Positions 44,595 to 52,480 of a DNA stretch of 64,000 bases are shown in pieces. A program made the position numbers and the translations under genes. Location: positions 2,267,501 through 2,331,500 of the forward strand of contig NZ_CP132542.1 in NCBI RefSeq assembly GCF_030845175.1, written 5' to 3'. Position 1 is the first letter of the stretch. Every line of letters begins with the position of its first letter. The notes under the pieces were generated by a model that was given only the letters and a program-made list of their open reading frames with translations, did not search any database and had not been told where the DNA came from. This stretch comes from Coralliovum pocilloporae (GTDB taxonomy: Bacteria; Pseudomonadota; Alphaproteobacteria; Rhizobiales; Cohaesibacteraceae).

Positions 44595-45983
44595 ATGTCT
44601 ATCGTCGAGCAGGTCCTCAGTCAGGCCGATCAGCAAATTGAGCAAAGCCTTGAGCGCCTGTTCGCGCTGATGCGGATTGAAAGCATCTCGACGGACCCGG
44701 CCTATAAGAGTGAATGCAGTGCTGCGGCTGACTGGCTGGTGAGCGAATTGCAGGATCTGGGCTTTGATGCATCAGCCCGTAAGACGCCCGGCCATCCCAT
44801 GGTTGTCGGGCATGACCATGGTTCAGACAATGGCCCGCATGTTCTGTTCTACGGTCATTATGATGTGCAGCCGGTGGACCCGATTGAGCTGTGGGACCGT
44901 CCTCCCTTTGAACCGGGTCTGATTGAAGGATCGGATGGCCGCAAGCAGATTACCGGTCGCGGGTCTTCGGATGACAAGGGGCAGTTGCTGACCTTTGTGG
45001 AAGCCTGCAGGGCCTGGAAGGCGGTGACCGGAAGCCTGCCTGTAAAAGTCTCGATTCTGTTTGAGGGGGAAGAGGAGTCCGGCTCCCCGAGCCTTGATGG
45101 TTTCATGCAGGTCAACAAGGACGAGCTGAAGGCTGATATCGCACTTGTCTGCGACACCACCATGTGGAATGCGGATACACCTGCCATCACTGCAAGTCTG
45201 CGCGGCATGATGAAGGAGAATTTCACCATTGAGGCTGCCAGCCGCGATCTGCACTCAGGGTTCTATGGTGGTCTGGCCCGAAATCCGCTCCATCTGCTGT
45301 CGCGCATAGTGGCTGACCTTCATGACGAGAATGGCCGCGTGACCATTCCCGACTTCTATGATGGTGTGCCGGAACTGACGGAGGCGCAGAAGGCTGAATG
45401 GCAGCGTCTCGGGTTCGATCAGGATGCGTTTCTTGGTGATATCGGCCTGTCTGCTCCTGCATCAGAGCCCGGATGTTCCGGCCTCGAGACCCTCTGGGCC
45501 CGACCCACATGTGAAGTCAATGGCCTGTGGGGCGGTTATAATGGTGAAGGCTCCAAGACGGTTATCCCGTCCCGTGCCAATGCGAAATTCTCCTTCCGGC
45601 TTGTGGGCGATCAGGACCCGGTGGCAATCCGCAAGGCATTCCGGAATTTCGTTGAAGAGCGCCTCCCGGACGACTGCACCATTGCCTATGACCTGGACGA
45701 TGAAAGCGACGGCCTGCCACTTATTGTGGACACGGACCAGCCGCTTCTGAAAAAGGCTCAGGAGGCGCTTGCAGAAGAATGGAATTGTGAAGCGCCATTG
45801 ATCGGATGTGGCGGTTCCATCCCCATTGCCACGGAATTCAAACGGGTTCTGGATATGGACACTCTGCTGATAGGATTTGCCTTGGAGAACGATCGCATTC
45901 ATTCTCCCAATGAGAAATATGAGCTGAAGAGCTTCCAGAAGGGTATCCGGTCCTGGGTTCGGATTCTGGCCAATCTGGCCTAA
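44595..45983 (+). CDS. M20 family metallopeptidase (dipeptidase/carboxypeptidase)
   Basis: 462 residues from the ATG at 44595 (GGGAAGAGA upstream). Zinc-dependent peptidase of the M20 family. Ligands and catalytic residues are in LFYGHYDVQPVDPIELW (His, Asp), GRGSSDDKGQLLTF (Asp), LFEGEEESGSPSL (the catalytic Glu pair) and near VCDTTMW (Asp). The C-terminal GGSIPIATEFKRVL and HSPNEKYELKSF supply the last His. The dimerisation domain is inserted at about 190-350. Family members cleave small peptides or N-acyl amino acids in the cytoplasm. No signal peptide is seen. A rhizobial palindromic repeat follows the stop codon. Confidence 0.93.
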   Translation: MSIVEQVLSQADQQIEQSLERLFALMRIESISTDPAYKSECSAAADWLVSELQDLGFDASARKTPGHPMVVGHDHGSDNGPHVLFYGHYDVQPVDPIELWDRPPFEPGLIEGSDGRKQITGRGSSDDKGQLLTFVEACRAWKAVTGSLPVKVSILFEGEEESGSPSLDGFMQVNKDELKADIALVCDTTMWNADTPAITASLRGMMKENFTIEAASRDLHSGFYGGLARNPLHLLSRIVADLHDENGRVTIPDFYDGVPELTEAQKAEWQRLGFDQDAFLGDIGLSAPASEPGCSGLETLWARPTCEVNGLWGGYNGEGSKTVIPSRANAKFSFRLVGDQDPVAIRKAFRNFVEERLPDDCTIAYDLDDESDGLPLIVDTDQPLLKKAQEALAEEWNCEAPLIGCGGSIPIATEFKRVLDMDTLLIGFALENDRIHSPNEKYELKSFQKGIRSWVRILANLA

Positions 45984-46019
45984 AGCGCGTTGCGCCAAAG
46001 TGGGTGCCGGTTTGGTGCA
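45982..46019 (+). repeat. Rhizobial intergenic palindromic repeat, copy 1
   Basis: The sequence starting AAAGCGCGTTGCGCCAAAGT and continuing GGGTGCCGGTTTGGTGC lies right after the M20 peptidase stop. The core GTTGCGCCAAAGTGG plus CCGGTTTGG is shared with the copy at 46697 and resembles the interspersed palindromes common in Hyphomicrobiales chromosomes. Confidence 0.7.
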
Positions 46020-46076
46020 GCCTGCTCAGGGCAAGACAGATATGCGTGCGTGCAGCATAACGGAGGAGGGAACGTT

Positions 46077-46664
46077 ATGGACAGTCCAGTGAAAAGCGTC
46101 TGTGTCTTCTGCGGTTCCAGCATGGGGGCGGATGCCGCTTATGAAACCGCCGCCGTCGATCTTGGCCGAACCTTGGCCGAGCGCGAAATCAAGTTGATCT
46201 ATGGTGGTGCGAGTGTTGGCCTGATGGGAACTGTGGCGGACGCGGCCCTGGCTGCAGGCGGTGAGGTTATCGGCGTCATCCCCACATCTTTGGCGGAGAA
46301 GGAGCTGTCCCATACAGGCCTGACTGAACTGCATGAAGTCGATTCCATGCATGATCGCAAGGCTCTGATGGCAGATCTGTCGGATGCTTTTATTGCGCTG
46401 CCAGGTGGTATCGGCACGCTGGAAGAGCTGTTTGAGACCTGGACCTGGGCGCAATTGGGATATCACAAGAAACCCTGCGGTGTTCTCAATACAGGTCGGT
46501 ACTACGATGCTTTATTGGGTTTCGTGGACCAGATGGTCGATGAGGGTTTTCTCAAGGACATCAACCGCCAGATGCTGGTGGTCGCCGAACGCCCCGAGAG
46601 CCTTCTGGCTGCATTCTCTGCCTATGATCCGCCGATGGTTCCGAAATGGATCGACAAGACCTGA
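46077..46664 (+). CDS. LOG family protein (Rossman-fold nucleotide phosphoribohydrolase)
   Basis: 195 residues from the ATG at 46077 with GGAGGAGGGA upstream; the open frame to 45990 runs through a repeat and is not used. TIGR00730/LOG family: [15 protein letters not shown] at the N-terminus, [19 protein letters not shown], the MHDRKALM motif and the signature [22 protein letters not shown]. These cytoplasmic enzymes cleave ribose 5-phosphate from nucleoside monophosphates, including cytokinin precursors. In most bacteria they are thought to act in nucleotide turnover. It lies between two palindromic repeats. Confidence 0.92.
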   Translation: MDSPVKSVCVFCGSSMGADAAYETAAVDLGRTLAEREIKLIYGGASVGLMGTVADAALAAGGEVIGVIPTSLAEKELSHTGLTELHEVDSMHDRKALMADLSDAFIALPGGIGTLEELFETWTWAQLGYHKKPCGVLNTGRYYDALLGFVDQMVDEGFLKDINRQMLVVAERPESLLAAFSAYDPPMVPKWIDKT

Positions 46665-46696
46665 CCCGGTTATCCGGGACAGGCTGTCACTGTTTT

Positions 46697-46800
46697 GGAG
46701 CGTGTTGCGCCAAAGTGGGGACCGGTTTGGCGACAAACAACTCGCTTTATCAAAGATATAGAGCATGCGCATGAATCCTATTCATCGCAAAATGCTCTAA
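46697..46800 (+). repeat. Rhizobial intergenic palindromic repeat, copy 2 (composite)
   Basis: A second GTTGCGCCAAAGTGG...ACCGGTTTGGCG unit (46697-46740) is followed by a long imperfect hairpin whose ends are AGAGCAT (46760 region) and ATGCTCT (46792 region), with inner arms ATGAAT / ATTCAT. Arms of the AGAGCAT type are typical of the same rhizobial repeat class. It sits between convergent genes and may double as their transcript end. Confidence 0.7.
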
Positions 46801-46840
46801 GACCTGCCATCTGTCAGGCTAGACTATCAAGCCAGACTTA

Positions 46841-47503
46841 TCAGGTTAGGGCTGGCAGGCCGTCCAGAGACTGCAGAACAACAGCTGGTGACAGGTCGGT
46901 ATATTCATCCGGCTGACCGGCCCGGTTGATCCAGACCGTGCGGAAGCCGAACGCGGTGGCACCTGCCACATCCCAGCGGTTTGATGACTGGAACGAGATC
47001 GCTTCCGGGAACACCCGGTAGTGGGTGGCGACCATGTCGTAGACTTTCTGGTCTGCCTTGTAGAGGCGGAGTGACTCCACCGAGAAGATATCATCCAGCA
47101 GCGTATCGAGGCCAGCGGACTTGACGGCTGATTCCAGCATGGCTTCCGTACCATTGGACAGGATAGCCAGCCGGGCGCCTGCCTCCTTCAGCTGTCTCAA
47201 AACAGAGACCACTTCCGGATAGGCATCGAGCTCCCGATAGGCATCCAGCAAGGGGGCTTTCATGGAGGTGTCAGCACTTGGGACCTTGCGGAAGGCATAA
47301 TCAAGCGCCTGCTCTGTCAGGGTCCAGAAATCCATGTAGCGGCCCATCAGGGAGCGGGTCCAGGAATATTCAAGCTGTTTGGCGCGCCAGATTTCGGACA
47401 GGAGCTGCCCGTCCGGTCCAACGGCTGCTTCATGGCGGCGGACGGCCGCATGAACATCAAACAGGGTTCCATAGGCATCAAATACATAGGCAGAATAAGC
47501 CAT
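46841..47503 (-). CDS. Haloacid dehalogenase, type II (L-2-haloacid dehalogenase family)
   Basis: 220 residues, normal for the family. HAD fold with nucleophile Asp9 in YVFDAYGTLFDV. The type II-specific residues are present: Arg in EYSWTRSLMGRY, LSNGTEAML, Lys in LRLYKADQKVYDM, and SSNRWDVAGATAFGF. It would hydrolyse L-2-haloacids to D-2-hydroxyacids, although many chromosomal members act on natural phosphates or other acids. No transporter or halogenated-compound genes are adjacent. It is transcribed alone. Confidence 0.9.
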   Translation of the reverse strand: MAYSAYVFDAYGTLFDVHAAVRRHEAAVGPDGQLLSEIWRAKQLEYSWTRSLMGRYMDFWTLTEQALDYAFRKVPSADTSMKAPLLDAYRELDAYPEVVSVLRQLKEAGARLAILSNGTEAMLESAVKSAGLDTLLDDIFSVESLRLYKADQKVYDMVATHYRVFPEAISFQSSNRWDVAGATAFGFRTVWINRAGQPDEYTDLSPAVVLQSLDGLPALT

Positions 47504-47767
47504 AAGCGCGTCTCTTCGTCAGGATTGGTATCGGAGCATAGCCGATTTTTGCCGCACGATACCGTGCTCTTGCCTCTTGAGAAAGGGGGTAAAATGTATC
47601 GACGGTGGAAGAGTGTTCCCAAGCGCCGCGATGGTGGAAGAAATTTTCCCCATATCACGCCCTGAAAGGATATTCCCTCCGAGTTTAGTGGTCTCTCAGG
47701 TAAGGAATTGACGTTTTGGCAGAGATGGGGTCGACTCCCTCTCTCGGATCAAAGGGAGGTGATGGCA

Positions 47768-48622
47768 ATGGCGGAATTTTCCAAGACATGGACCTGGTAC
47801 AAGGGTGAGTGGCTTGAAGGCAATCCGCCGATCCTTGGTCCGCGATCTCACGCCTTCTGGCTGGGATCAAGCGTTTTTGACGGTGGTCGCGCTTTTGAAG
47901 GGGTGACGCCGGATCTTGATCTGCATTGTGAGCGTGTCAATCGCTCGGCGCTGTCGCTGAACCTGAACCCTACCCGCAAGACAGGTGAGATTCTCGATAT
48001 CTGTCACGAGGGTATCGCAAAGTTTGACGGGGAGACGGCCCTCTATGTCCGCCCGATGTATTGGGGTGAGCTCGATGGTCATGCGACCGTTGCGCCTGAC
48101 CCGGACGCAACCGGTTTCTGTGTAACCATTTTCGAAGCACCGATGCTTGCCACGTCGGGCATTTCCATCAGCCTGTCGCCGTTCCGCCGTCCGACCCAGG
48201 AATGCATGCCTGTGGATGCCAAGGCAGGCTGCCTCTACCCCAATAATGCAAGGGCGCTTATGGAAGCGAAGGAGCGTGGCTTTGATAATGCTCTGGTGCT
48301 GGACATGCTGGGTCATGTGGCAGAGCTGGGAACGGCCAATGTCTTCATGGTCAAGGATGGCGTGGTTCATACTCCTTATCCGAACGGCACATTTCTCAAT
48401 GGCATCACCCGGCAGCGGGTCATCAGTCTGCTGAAGGCTGATGGTTATGATGTCCATGAGCATTCGCTCTCCTATCAGGACTGCCTTGATGCGGACGAGA
48501 TGTTCTCCACCGGCAACTATTCCAAGGTAACGCCCATCGTGCGTCTGGATGACAGGAACTTCCAGCGCGGCCCCGTGGCAGACAGGGTGCGTGAACTCTA
48601 TTGGGACTTTGCTCACTCTTAA
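47768..48622 (+). CDS. Class IV PLP aminotransferase (branched-chain aminotransferase-like)
   Basis: 284 residues from the ATG at 47768, 7 bases after GGGAGG; the ATG at 47762 is too close to that site. It is a fold-type IV aminotransferase: WTWYKGEWLEGN, GSSVFDGGRAFEGV at the N-terminal domain, YVRPMYWGE, DAKAGCLYPNNARALMEAKERG with the cofactor Lys, and AELGTANVFMVKDGVVHTP with the NGITRQRVI loop. Close to branched-chain amino acid aminotransferases, but D-amino acid or other omega-type substrates remain possible. It is a single gene. Confidence 0.9.
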   Translation: MAEFSKTWTWYKGEWLEGNPPILGPRSHAFWLGSSVFDGGRAFEGVTPDLDLHCERVNRSALSLNLNPTRKTGEILDICHEGIAKFDGETALYVRPMYWGELDGHATVAPDPDATGFCVTIFEAPMLATSGISISLSPFRRPTQECMPVDAKAGCLYPNNARALMEAKERGFDNALVLDMLGHVAELGTANVFMVKDGVVHTPYPNGTFLNGITRQRVISLLKADGYDVHEHSLSYQDCLDADEMFSTGNYSKVTPIVRLDDRNFQRGPVADRVRELYWDFAHS

Positions 48623-48790
48623 GCGTTCCGGACGTGCACACCGCTTCGTGAAATGGCACCTTCTGGTATGCTTTTTTTAAAGGAGATGATGGCGTGGCCG
48701 AAATAGAATAACAGGCAGCTTGCGAGTGTTGATGCTCCAAAGAATGCTCTGGAGATCTCTAGGAGGTGGTAACCGGAGTAACACTGAATT

Positions 48791-48812
48791 GTGAGAAACG
48801 GTCATTCGCGAT
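48791..48812 (+). promoter_or_regulatory. Shared 22-base upstream element, copy 1
   Basis: GTGAGAAACG followed by GTCATTCGCGAT, 57 bases before the first four-cysteine gene. It matches copy 2 at 19 of 22 positions. TTGTGA at its left edge could be a -35, but the -10 region (TATGCC) is poor, so an activator or alternative sigma factor may be needed. Confidence 0.65.
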
Positions 48813-48868
48813 ATGCCGCTGAACACTCCATTTAATAGGTATCAAATGACCTTTGGAGGAAAACAATC

Positions 48869-49228
48869 ATGCTGACCGCGCGCACAATCGCTACTGTGGG
48901 ATTTACGGTTGCCCTTACTGCATCTTCGTTTGGTAATGCGGCCTTTGCGGCAAAAGATCAAAGTATTGAAGATTTTATCAACGGTTTCCCTGAAGCGGCT
49001 CCAAACCGTTGTGTGGAGTTGAGCGCCAAGCACGGCGCCGGCAACGTATGGGTCGGCAAGTTCCGTGGTCGCGACAGCGGTCGCTATAATGCCCGTAAAT
49101 CTGCGAATGCGACGGTCTGCTTCACCAAGCGTGACACATGCAAGCGTTGGCTTGCAGCCCTAAATCGTGACTTTAGCCTCTTTCAATATGTGTCCAAATG
49201 CACCAGAGGCTACAATAAGAACTTCTAG
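48869..49228 (+). CDS. Small exported four-cysteine protein, tandem copy 1
   Basis: 119 residues, family not recognised. A signal peptide (hydrophobic to AAFAA, about residue 28) precedes a domain of about 90 residues. Motifs shared with the next two genes: EDFINGFPEAAPNRC, NVWVGKFRG, ATVCFTKRDTCKRWL, ALNRDFSLFQYVSKC. The four Cys are in the same positions in all three proteins, suggesting two disulphides in a secreted or periplasmic domain. The mature form is basic. GGAGG precedes the ATG. A terminator follows, so each copy is probably its own transcript controlled by the same upstream element. Confidence 0.8.
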   Translation: MLTARTIATVGFTVALTASSFGNAAFAAKDQSIEDFINGFPEAAPNRCVELSAKHGAGNVWVGKFRGRDSGRYNARKSANATVCFTKRDTCKRWLAALNRDFSLFQYVSKCTRGYNKNF

Positions 49229-49252
49229 ATCGAAGACATCTACATATTAGAC

Positions 49253-49288
49253 GCCTTCTGGATACATCTGTATCCGGAAGGCTTTTTC
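49253..49288 (+). terminator. Terminator after four-cysteine gene copy 1
   Basis: A 13-bp stem with one mismatch (GCCTTCTGGATAC / GTATCCGGAAGGC) around a 4-base loop, followed by TTTTTCTATTT. Confidence 0.9.
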
Positions 49289-49344
49289 TATTTGAAGGTT
49301 TGTTATCGGGCGGTTATCAAGCTGAGGTATTCAGACACCCATTT

Positions 49345-49366
49345 GTGACATAAGGTCATTCGCGAT
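49345..49366 (+). promoter_or_regulatory. Shared 22-base upstream element, copy 2
   Basis: GTGACATAAG followed by GTCATTCGCGAT, 61 bases before the second four-cysteine gene. GTGAC-N5-GTCA forms a small dyad. It is nearly identical to copy 1, while the flanking sequence is not, so it is probably conserved for regulation. Confidence 0.65.
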
Positions 49367-49426
49367 CTCAGGCTGGGGCTCCCATGTCTATAGGACATTG
49401 AGCCCGATAAAGGAGGCCTGAATATC

Positions 49427-49786
49427 ATGACTAGGAAAAGCAATTTTATCGCAATCAGTGCCACAACACTGATGCTGTCGTTAACAGCCTTTCAGCCTGC
49501 TCATGGCGCCCGTGGTGAAACGATTGAGGACTTCATCAGCGGATTTCCAGAGGCTGCTCCCAATCTCTGTAGGCAGATGAGTGCACGCCATGGTGCATCC
49601 AATCTCTGGGTCGGCCGGTTTGCAGGGACGGCAGGTGGGCGTCGTGAAGCGCGTCGGTCTGCGCATGCAACAGTTTGCTTTACCCAAAAGAATACATGCA
49701 AACGCTGGTTGAATGCACTGAACTACCATTTCACTCAGAGACAGTATGTCTCCCAATGCACCAAGGGCTTTTCCGGGCGCTGGTAA
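49427..49786 (+). CDS. Small exported four-cysteine protein, tandem copy 2
   Basis: 119 residues, paralogue of the preceding gene. A signal peptide to about residue 28 (QPAHGA), then EDFISGFPEAAPNLC, NLWVGRFAG, ATVCFTQKNTCKRWL, and QYVSQCTKGF. Cysteine spacing is the same as in copy 1. Conserved basic residues (ARHGAS, GRREARRSAHA) make the mature protein cationic. AAAGGAGG precedes the ATG. No similarity to a named toxin, lectin or inhibitor is evident to me. Divergence in the signal peptide but conservation of the domain implies selection on the mature protein. Confidence 0.8.
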   Translation: MTRKSNFIAISATTLMLSLTAFQPAHGARGETIEDFISGFPEAAPNLCRQMSARHGASNLWVGRFAGTAGGRREARRSAHATVCFTQKNTCKRWLNALNYHFTQRQYVSQCTKGFSGRW

Positions 49787-49866
49787 CGGCGTGTCTCAAT
49801 CGTGTCACAACTGTGGCAGTATCGGCTCTATTCGCCATGATTGATCGGTAGTTTCTGCAAGCTTTT

Positions 49867-49888
49867 GTGACACTTTGTCAGTCGTAAT
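49867..49888 (+). promoter_or_regulatory. Shared 22-base upstream element, copy 3 (divergent)
   Basis: GTGACACTTTGTCA followed by GTCGTAAT, 56 bases before the third gene. It matches copy 2 at 15 of 22 positions and keeps the GTGA-N6-GTCA core, here as a perfect TGACA-CTT-TGTCA dyad. Confidence 0.55.
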
Positions 49889-49943
49889 TTCAGCCGTGCC
49901 TGCCAATATTGTGGCAAGGGCAAGTGAAAAAGGAGAACCAGAT

Positions 49944-50297
49944 ATGACTATCAGAACAATTGCCATTTCGGCAGTTTCCGCGTTGACTTTTTCGCTCGGT
50001 GCATTGGGGCAGGCTCATGCTGCCAATACGGCCAGCCAGGCTGAACCATTCATCCAGGGTTTTCCGGAAGCTATTCCATCCCGTTGTGAATCTGTTGAAC
50101 ACAGCAGTAAAAAAATCTGGGTTGGCCGCTTTGACGGGCGCAGTTCCAGTGATGAGTTGTTCGGTCGCCAGCGAGCGTCTCGTATCGTTTGTTTTACAAG
50201 TCATCAGACCTGCAAGCGTTGGCTCGGCGTGATGAACCGTGATTTTTCCGGTTTTCAGTACGAAGCAGCCTGCTTGCGTGGTGCGAAGCACATCTGA
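49944..50297 (+). CDS. Small exported four-cysteine protein, tandem copy 3
   Basis: 117 residues from the ATG at 49944 (AAAAAGGAGAA upstream). It is the most divergent paralogue: signal peptide to AQAHA, then EPFIQGFPEAIPSRC, KKIWVGRFDGR, SRIVCFTSHQTCKRWL, MNRDFSGFQYEAAC. All four Cys and the PEA-P, WVGRF and TCKRWL blocks are kept, while the central loop differs (SSSDELFGRQ in place of the basic loop). The gradient of similarity (1 and 2 closest) suggests successive duplication. A terminator and then an AT-rich stretch follow. Confidence 0.8.
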   Translation: MTIRTIAISAVSALTFSLGALGQAHAANTASQAEPFIQGFPEAIPSRCESVEHSSKKIWVGRFDGRSSSDELFGRQRASRIVCFTSHQTCKRWLGVMNRDFSGFQYEAACLRGAKHI

Positions 50298-50330
50298 TGT
50301 TCAATTTCAGATAAAGCGAATAAACAACAA

Positions 50331-50360
50331 CCTCGCATCGAAAGATGCGGGGTTTTATTT
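50331..50360 (+). terminator. Terminator after four-cysteine gene copy 3
   Basis: Stem CCTCGCATC / GATGCGGGG with a GAAA tetraloop, followed by TTTTATTTT. Confidence 0.88.
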
Positions 50361-50545
50361 TGGATTTAGTTGTTTTGAAAATATGAATATAGAAGTAACA
50401 ATTATTATTGTCAGTGAATAAATGGTATTTATATATAGGTATATACACTTATATTGTGGTATCATTATAATATAGTACAAATGATTTCTTTGAATTAATC
50501 GTGTGTTAATACGTATTTTCGAATTTTATAGGGAGGGAATTTTGT
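50361..50545. other. AT-rich intergenic stretch
   Basis: About 180 bases, dominated by A and T with overlapping TATA/ATAT runs (especially 50425-50480), in contrast to the GC-richer surroundings. No gene or clear repeat unit was found. It contains the promoter region of the PAS/chemoreceptor pair and may mark an insertion border. Confidence 0.6.
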
Positions 50546-50566
50546 AAAGCAGTAGGGGTGCTTGCA

Positions 50567-51091
50567 ATGAAAAAAGCGATTACACCAACGGGACGTGAGG
50601 TGTATTTTGCTGAGAACGATATCATCGTCAGTAAAACAGATCTCAAAGGTAAGATTACCTACGCCAATACCACTTTCATGGATATATCCGGGTACAGGAA
50701 GAACGAGGTTATTGGAGCGCCGCACAATATGATCCGGCATCCTGATATGCCGCGCTGTGTCTTCAAGCTGTTGTGGGAAACCATATCTTCCAAGGCTGAG
50801 ATCTTCGCCTATGTGAAGAACATGACCAAATCCGGAGACCACTACTGGGTCCTGGCACATGTGACGCCATCCCTGAATGCGGACAATGAGATTGTAGGAT
50901 ACCACTCCAATCGCCGCGTACCCAATCGGGATGTTCTCACCAGAACTATCGAACCGCTCTATGCCAAGCTGAGGCAGGAAGAGCTTAGTCAGGACTCGAA
51001 AAAGAAGGGTCTTGAACTGTCACAGGATACATTAACGGCGCTGATCGCCGACAAAGGAGTGAGCTATGATGAATTTGTCTTCTCTCTCTAA
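50567..51091 (+). CDS. PAS-domain protein, Aer/CetB-like redox sensor
   Basis: 174 residues from the ATG at 50567 (a GTG at 50558 is possible). It is essentially one PAS domain (about residues 15-125): VSKTDLKGKITYANTTFMDISGY, PHNMIRHPDMPRCVF, WVLAHVTPSLNADNEIVGYHS. The HN-x-RHPDMP segment is characteristic of the FAD-binding Aer-type PAS used in aerotaxis. No membrane segment or signalling domain follows, only a short helix. Its last 26 bases overlap the adjacent chemoreceptor gene, so sensor and transducer are made as two chains, as in the CetB/CetA energy-taxis pair of Campylobacter. Confidence 0.85.
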   Translation: MKKAITPTGREVYFAENDIIVSKTDLKGKITYANTTFMDISGYRKNEVIGAPHNMIRHPDMPRCVFKLLWETISSKAEIFAYVKNMTKSGDHYWVLAHVTPSLNADNEIVGYHSNRRVPNRDVLTRTIEPLYAKLRQEELSQDSKKKGLELSQDTLTALIADKGVSYDEFVFSL

Positions 51092-52454
51092 GGCGACGCT
51101 GAGTTTCATATCAGCTGTGGTGTTGGGTGGATGTGCAATCACTGCTGCAGGATCTGCCAATGGTAGTCTGTGGACATCTGGTCTTTCGGTCATGGCCTTG
51201 GTTGCCGGGGCTGCCGGGTTCTTCTGGCTCTGGCGCGTGCGACTGGTGCTGAATGAAGTGTCTGATGTGTGCTGCAAAGTTGGTTGGGGTGACTTTGAAG
51301 CACGTGTTATCAGATATGATGACAAAGGCGAGCTGCTGACGCTCCAGAACAACGTCAATCACATGATTGACCGGACTGACGCCTTTGTGCGTGAAGCCCG
51401 TGCATCTCTCGACTTCATTCGTCAGAACCGCTATTTCCGCCGGATCAAGCCTGAAGGTCTGGAAGGGGCACTGAAGATCAGTGCCGAGATCATCAACTCG
51501 GCAACGGAAACCATCCAGGGTCGCATTGAGGCGTTTAATACCTCGACGGAATCCTTTGAGCAGGCGATCAACAAGATCAGCTCAGAATTGTCGAATGCGT
51601 CTTCCGAGATGTCGGGTACGGCCCAGACCATGGAAACAGGTGCGATTGATACCAATGCCCGGGCGACGGCTGTTGCTGCCGCAGCAGAGCAGGCATCGGC
51701 CAGTGTCCAGACCGTTTCCGCGTCAGCTGAGCAGTTGTCCGCATCTGCTGCGGGCATCAGGGGTGAGGTTGAGCGGACAGCTGAAGTCGCTTCAAGCGCG
51801 TCCGTGCAGGCTGAACAGTCCACCGAGATTGTGCGTGGCCTGAGGGCTGCAGCAGATCGGATCGGTCAGGTCATTGATCTGATCAACACGATTGCTGAGC
51901 AGACCAACCTTCTGGCTCTCAACGCGACGATTGAAGCGGCACGTGCCGGAGAGGCCGGCAAGGGCTTTGCAGTCGTGGCCAATGAGGTGAAGGATCTGGC
52001 TTCCCAGACGGCCAAGGCGACCGAAGAGATCAGCTCTCATATTGTCAGCGTTCAACAGACCACCTCCGAGGCTGTAACGGCCATTGAGGGAATTGGTGGA
52101 ACTATTGGCGAGATCAACGAGATTATCGGTCGTGTAACCCACGCGATTGAGGAACAGAGTGCGGCGACATCAGAAATTGCCAGCAATGTGACCCAGGCTC
52201 ATGCCGGAGCCCAGGATGTTTCTGCCAATATTCTGGAAGTCTCCAACACCATGAAAGACACAGAAGGCATGGCCGGAATGGTCAAGGTTGCCTCAGAATC
52301 CCTCTCGGTTCAGGCCAGGAACCTTGGTGATGAGGTTTCACAATTCCTTGTGGCGCTGAGGCGAGGTCCGATGGATCGTCGTAAACGGGATGACCCGGAT
52401 TATACGGGCCCTGAGCGGCGTTCCGGCCGCAGGGAGAAGAAGGCTGCTGCCTGA
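51066..52454 (+). CDS. Methyl-accepting chemotaxis protein without periplasmic sensor domain
   Basis: 462 residues. Two membrane helices lie close together (about residues 10-30 and 38-58) with almost no periplasmic loop. A HAMP-like segment follows (about 60-115), then a long signalling coiled coil whose conserved hairpin tip is DLINTIAEQTNLLALNATIEAARAGEAGKGFAVVANEVKDLA. The C-terminus is basic and has no CheR-tether pentapeptide. Lacking its own input domain, it most likely takes the signal from the overlapping PAS protein (split Aer). A strong bidirectional terminator follows. Confidence 0.92.
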   Translation: MMNLSSLSKATLSFISAVVLGGCAITAAGSANGSLWTSGLSVMALVAGAAGFFWLWRVRLVLNEVSDVCCKVGWGDFEARVIRYDDKGELLTLQNNVNHMIDRTDAFVREARASLDFIRQNRYFRRIKPEGLEGALKISAEIINSATETIQGRIEAFNTSTESFEQAINKISSELSNASSEMSGTAQTMETGAIDTNARATAVAAAAEQASASVQTVSASAEQLSASAAGIRGEVERTAEVASSASVQAEQSTEIVRGLRAAADRIGQVIDLINTIAEQTNLLALNATIEAARAGEAGKGFAVVANEVKDLASQTAKATEEISSHIVSVQQTTSEAVTAIEGIGGTIGEINEIIGRVTHAIEEQSAATSEIASNVTQAHAGAQDVSANILEVSNTMKDTEGMAGMVKVASESLSVQARNLGDEVSQFLVALRRGPMDRRKRDDPDYTGPERRSGRREKKAAA

Positions 52455-52480
52455 TACTTTCTATGACGGATATGGAACAA

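Noticed and set aside
48800-49888. CRISPR-like repetition of short elements
   Set aside because: Only three copies, hundreds of bases apart, each at a fixed distance before a paralogous gene: regulatory elements, not an array.
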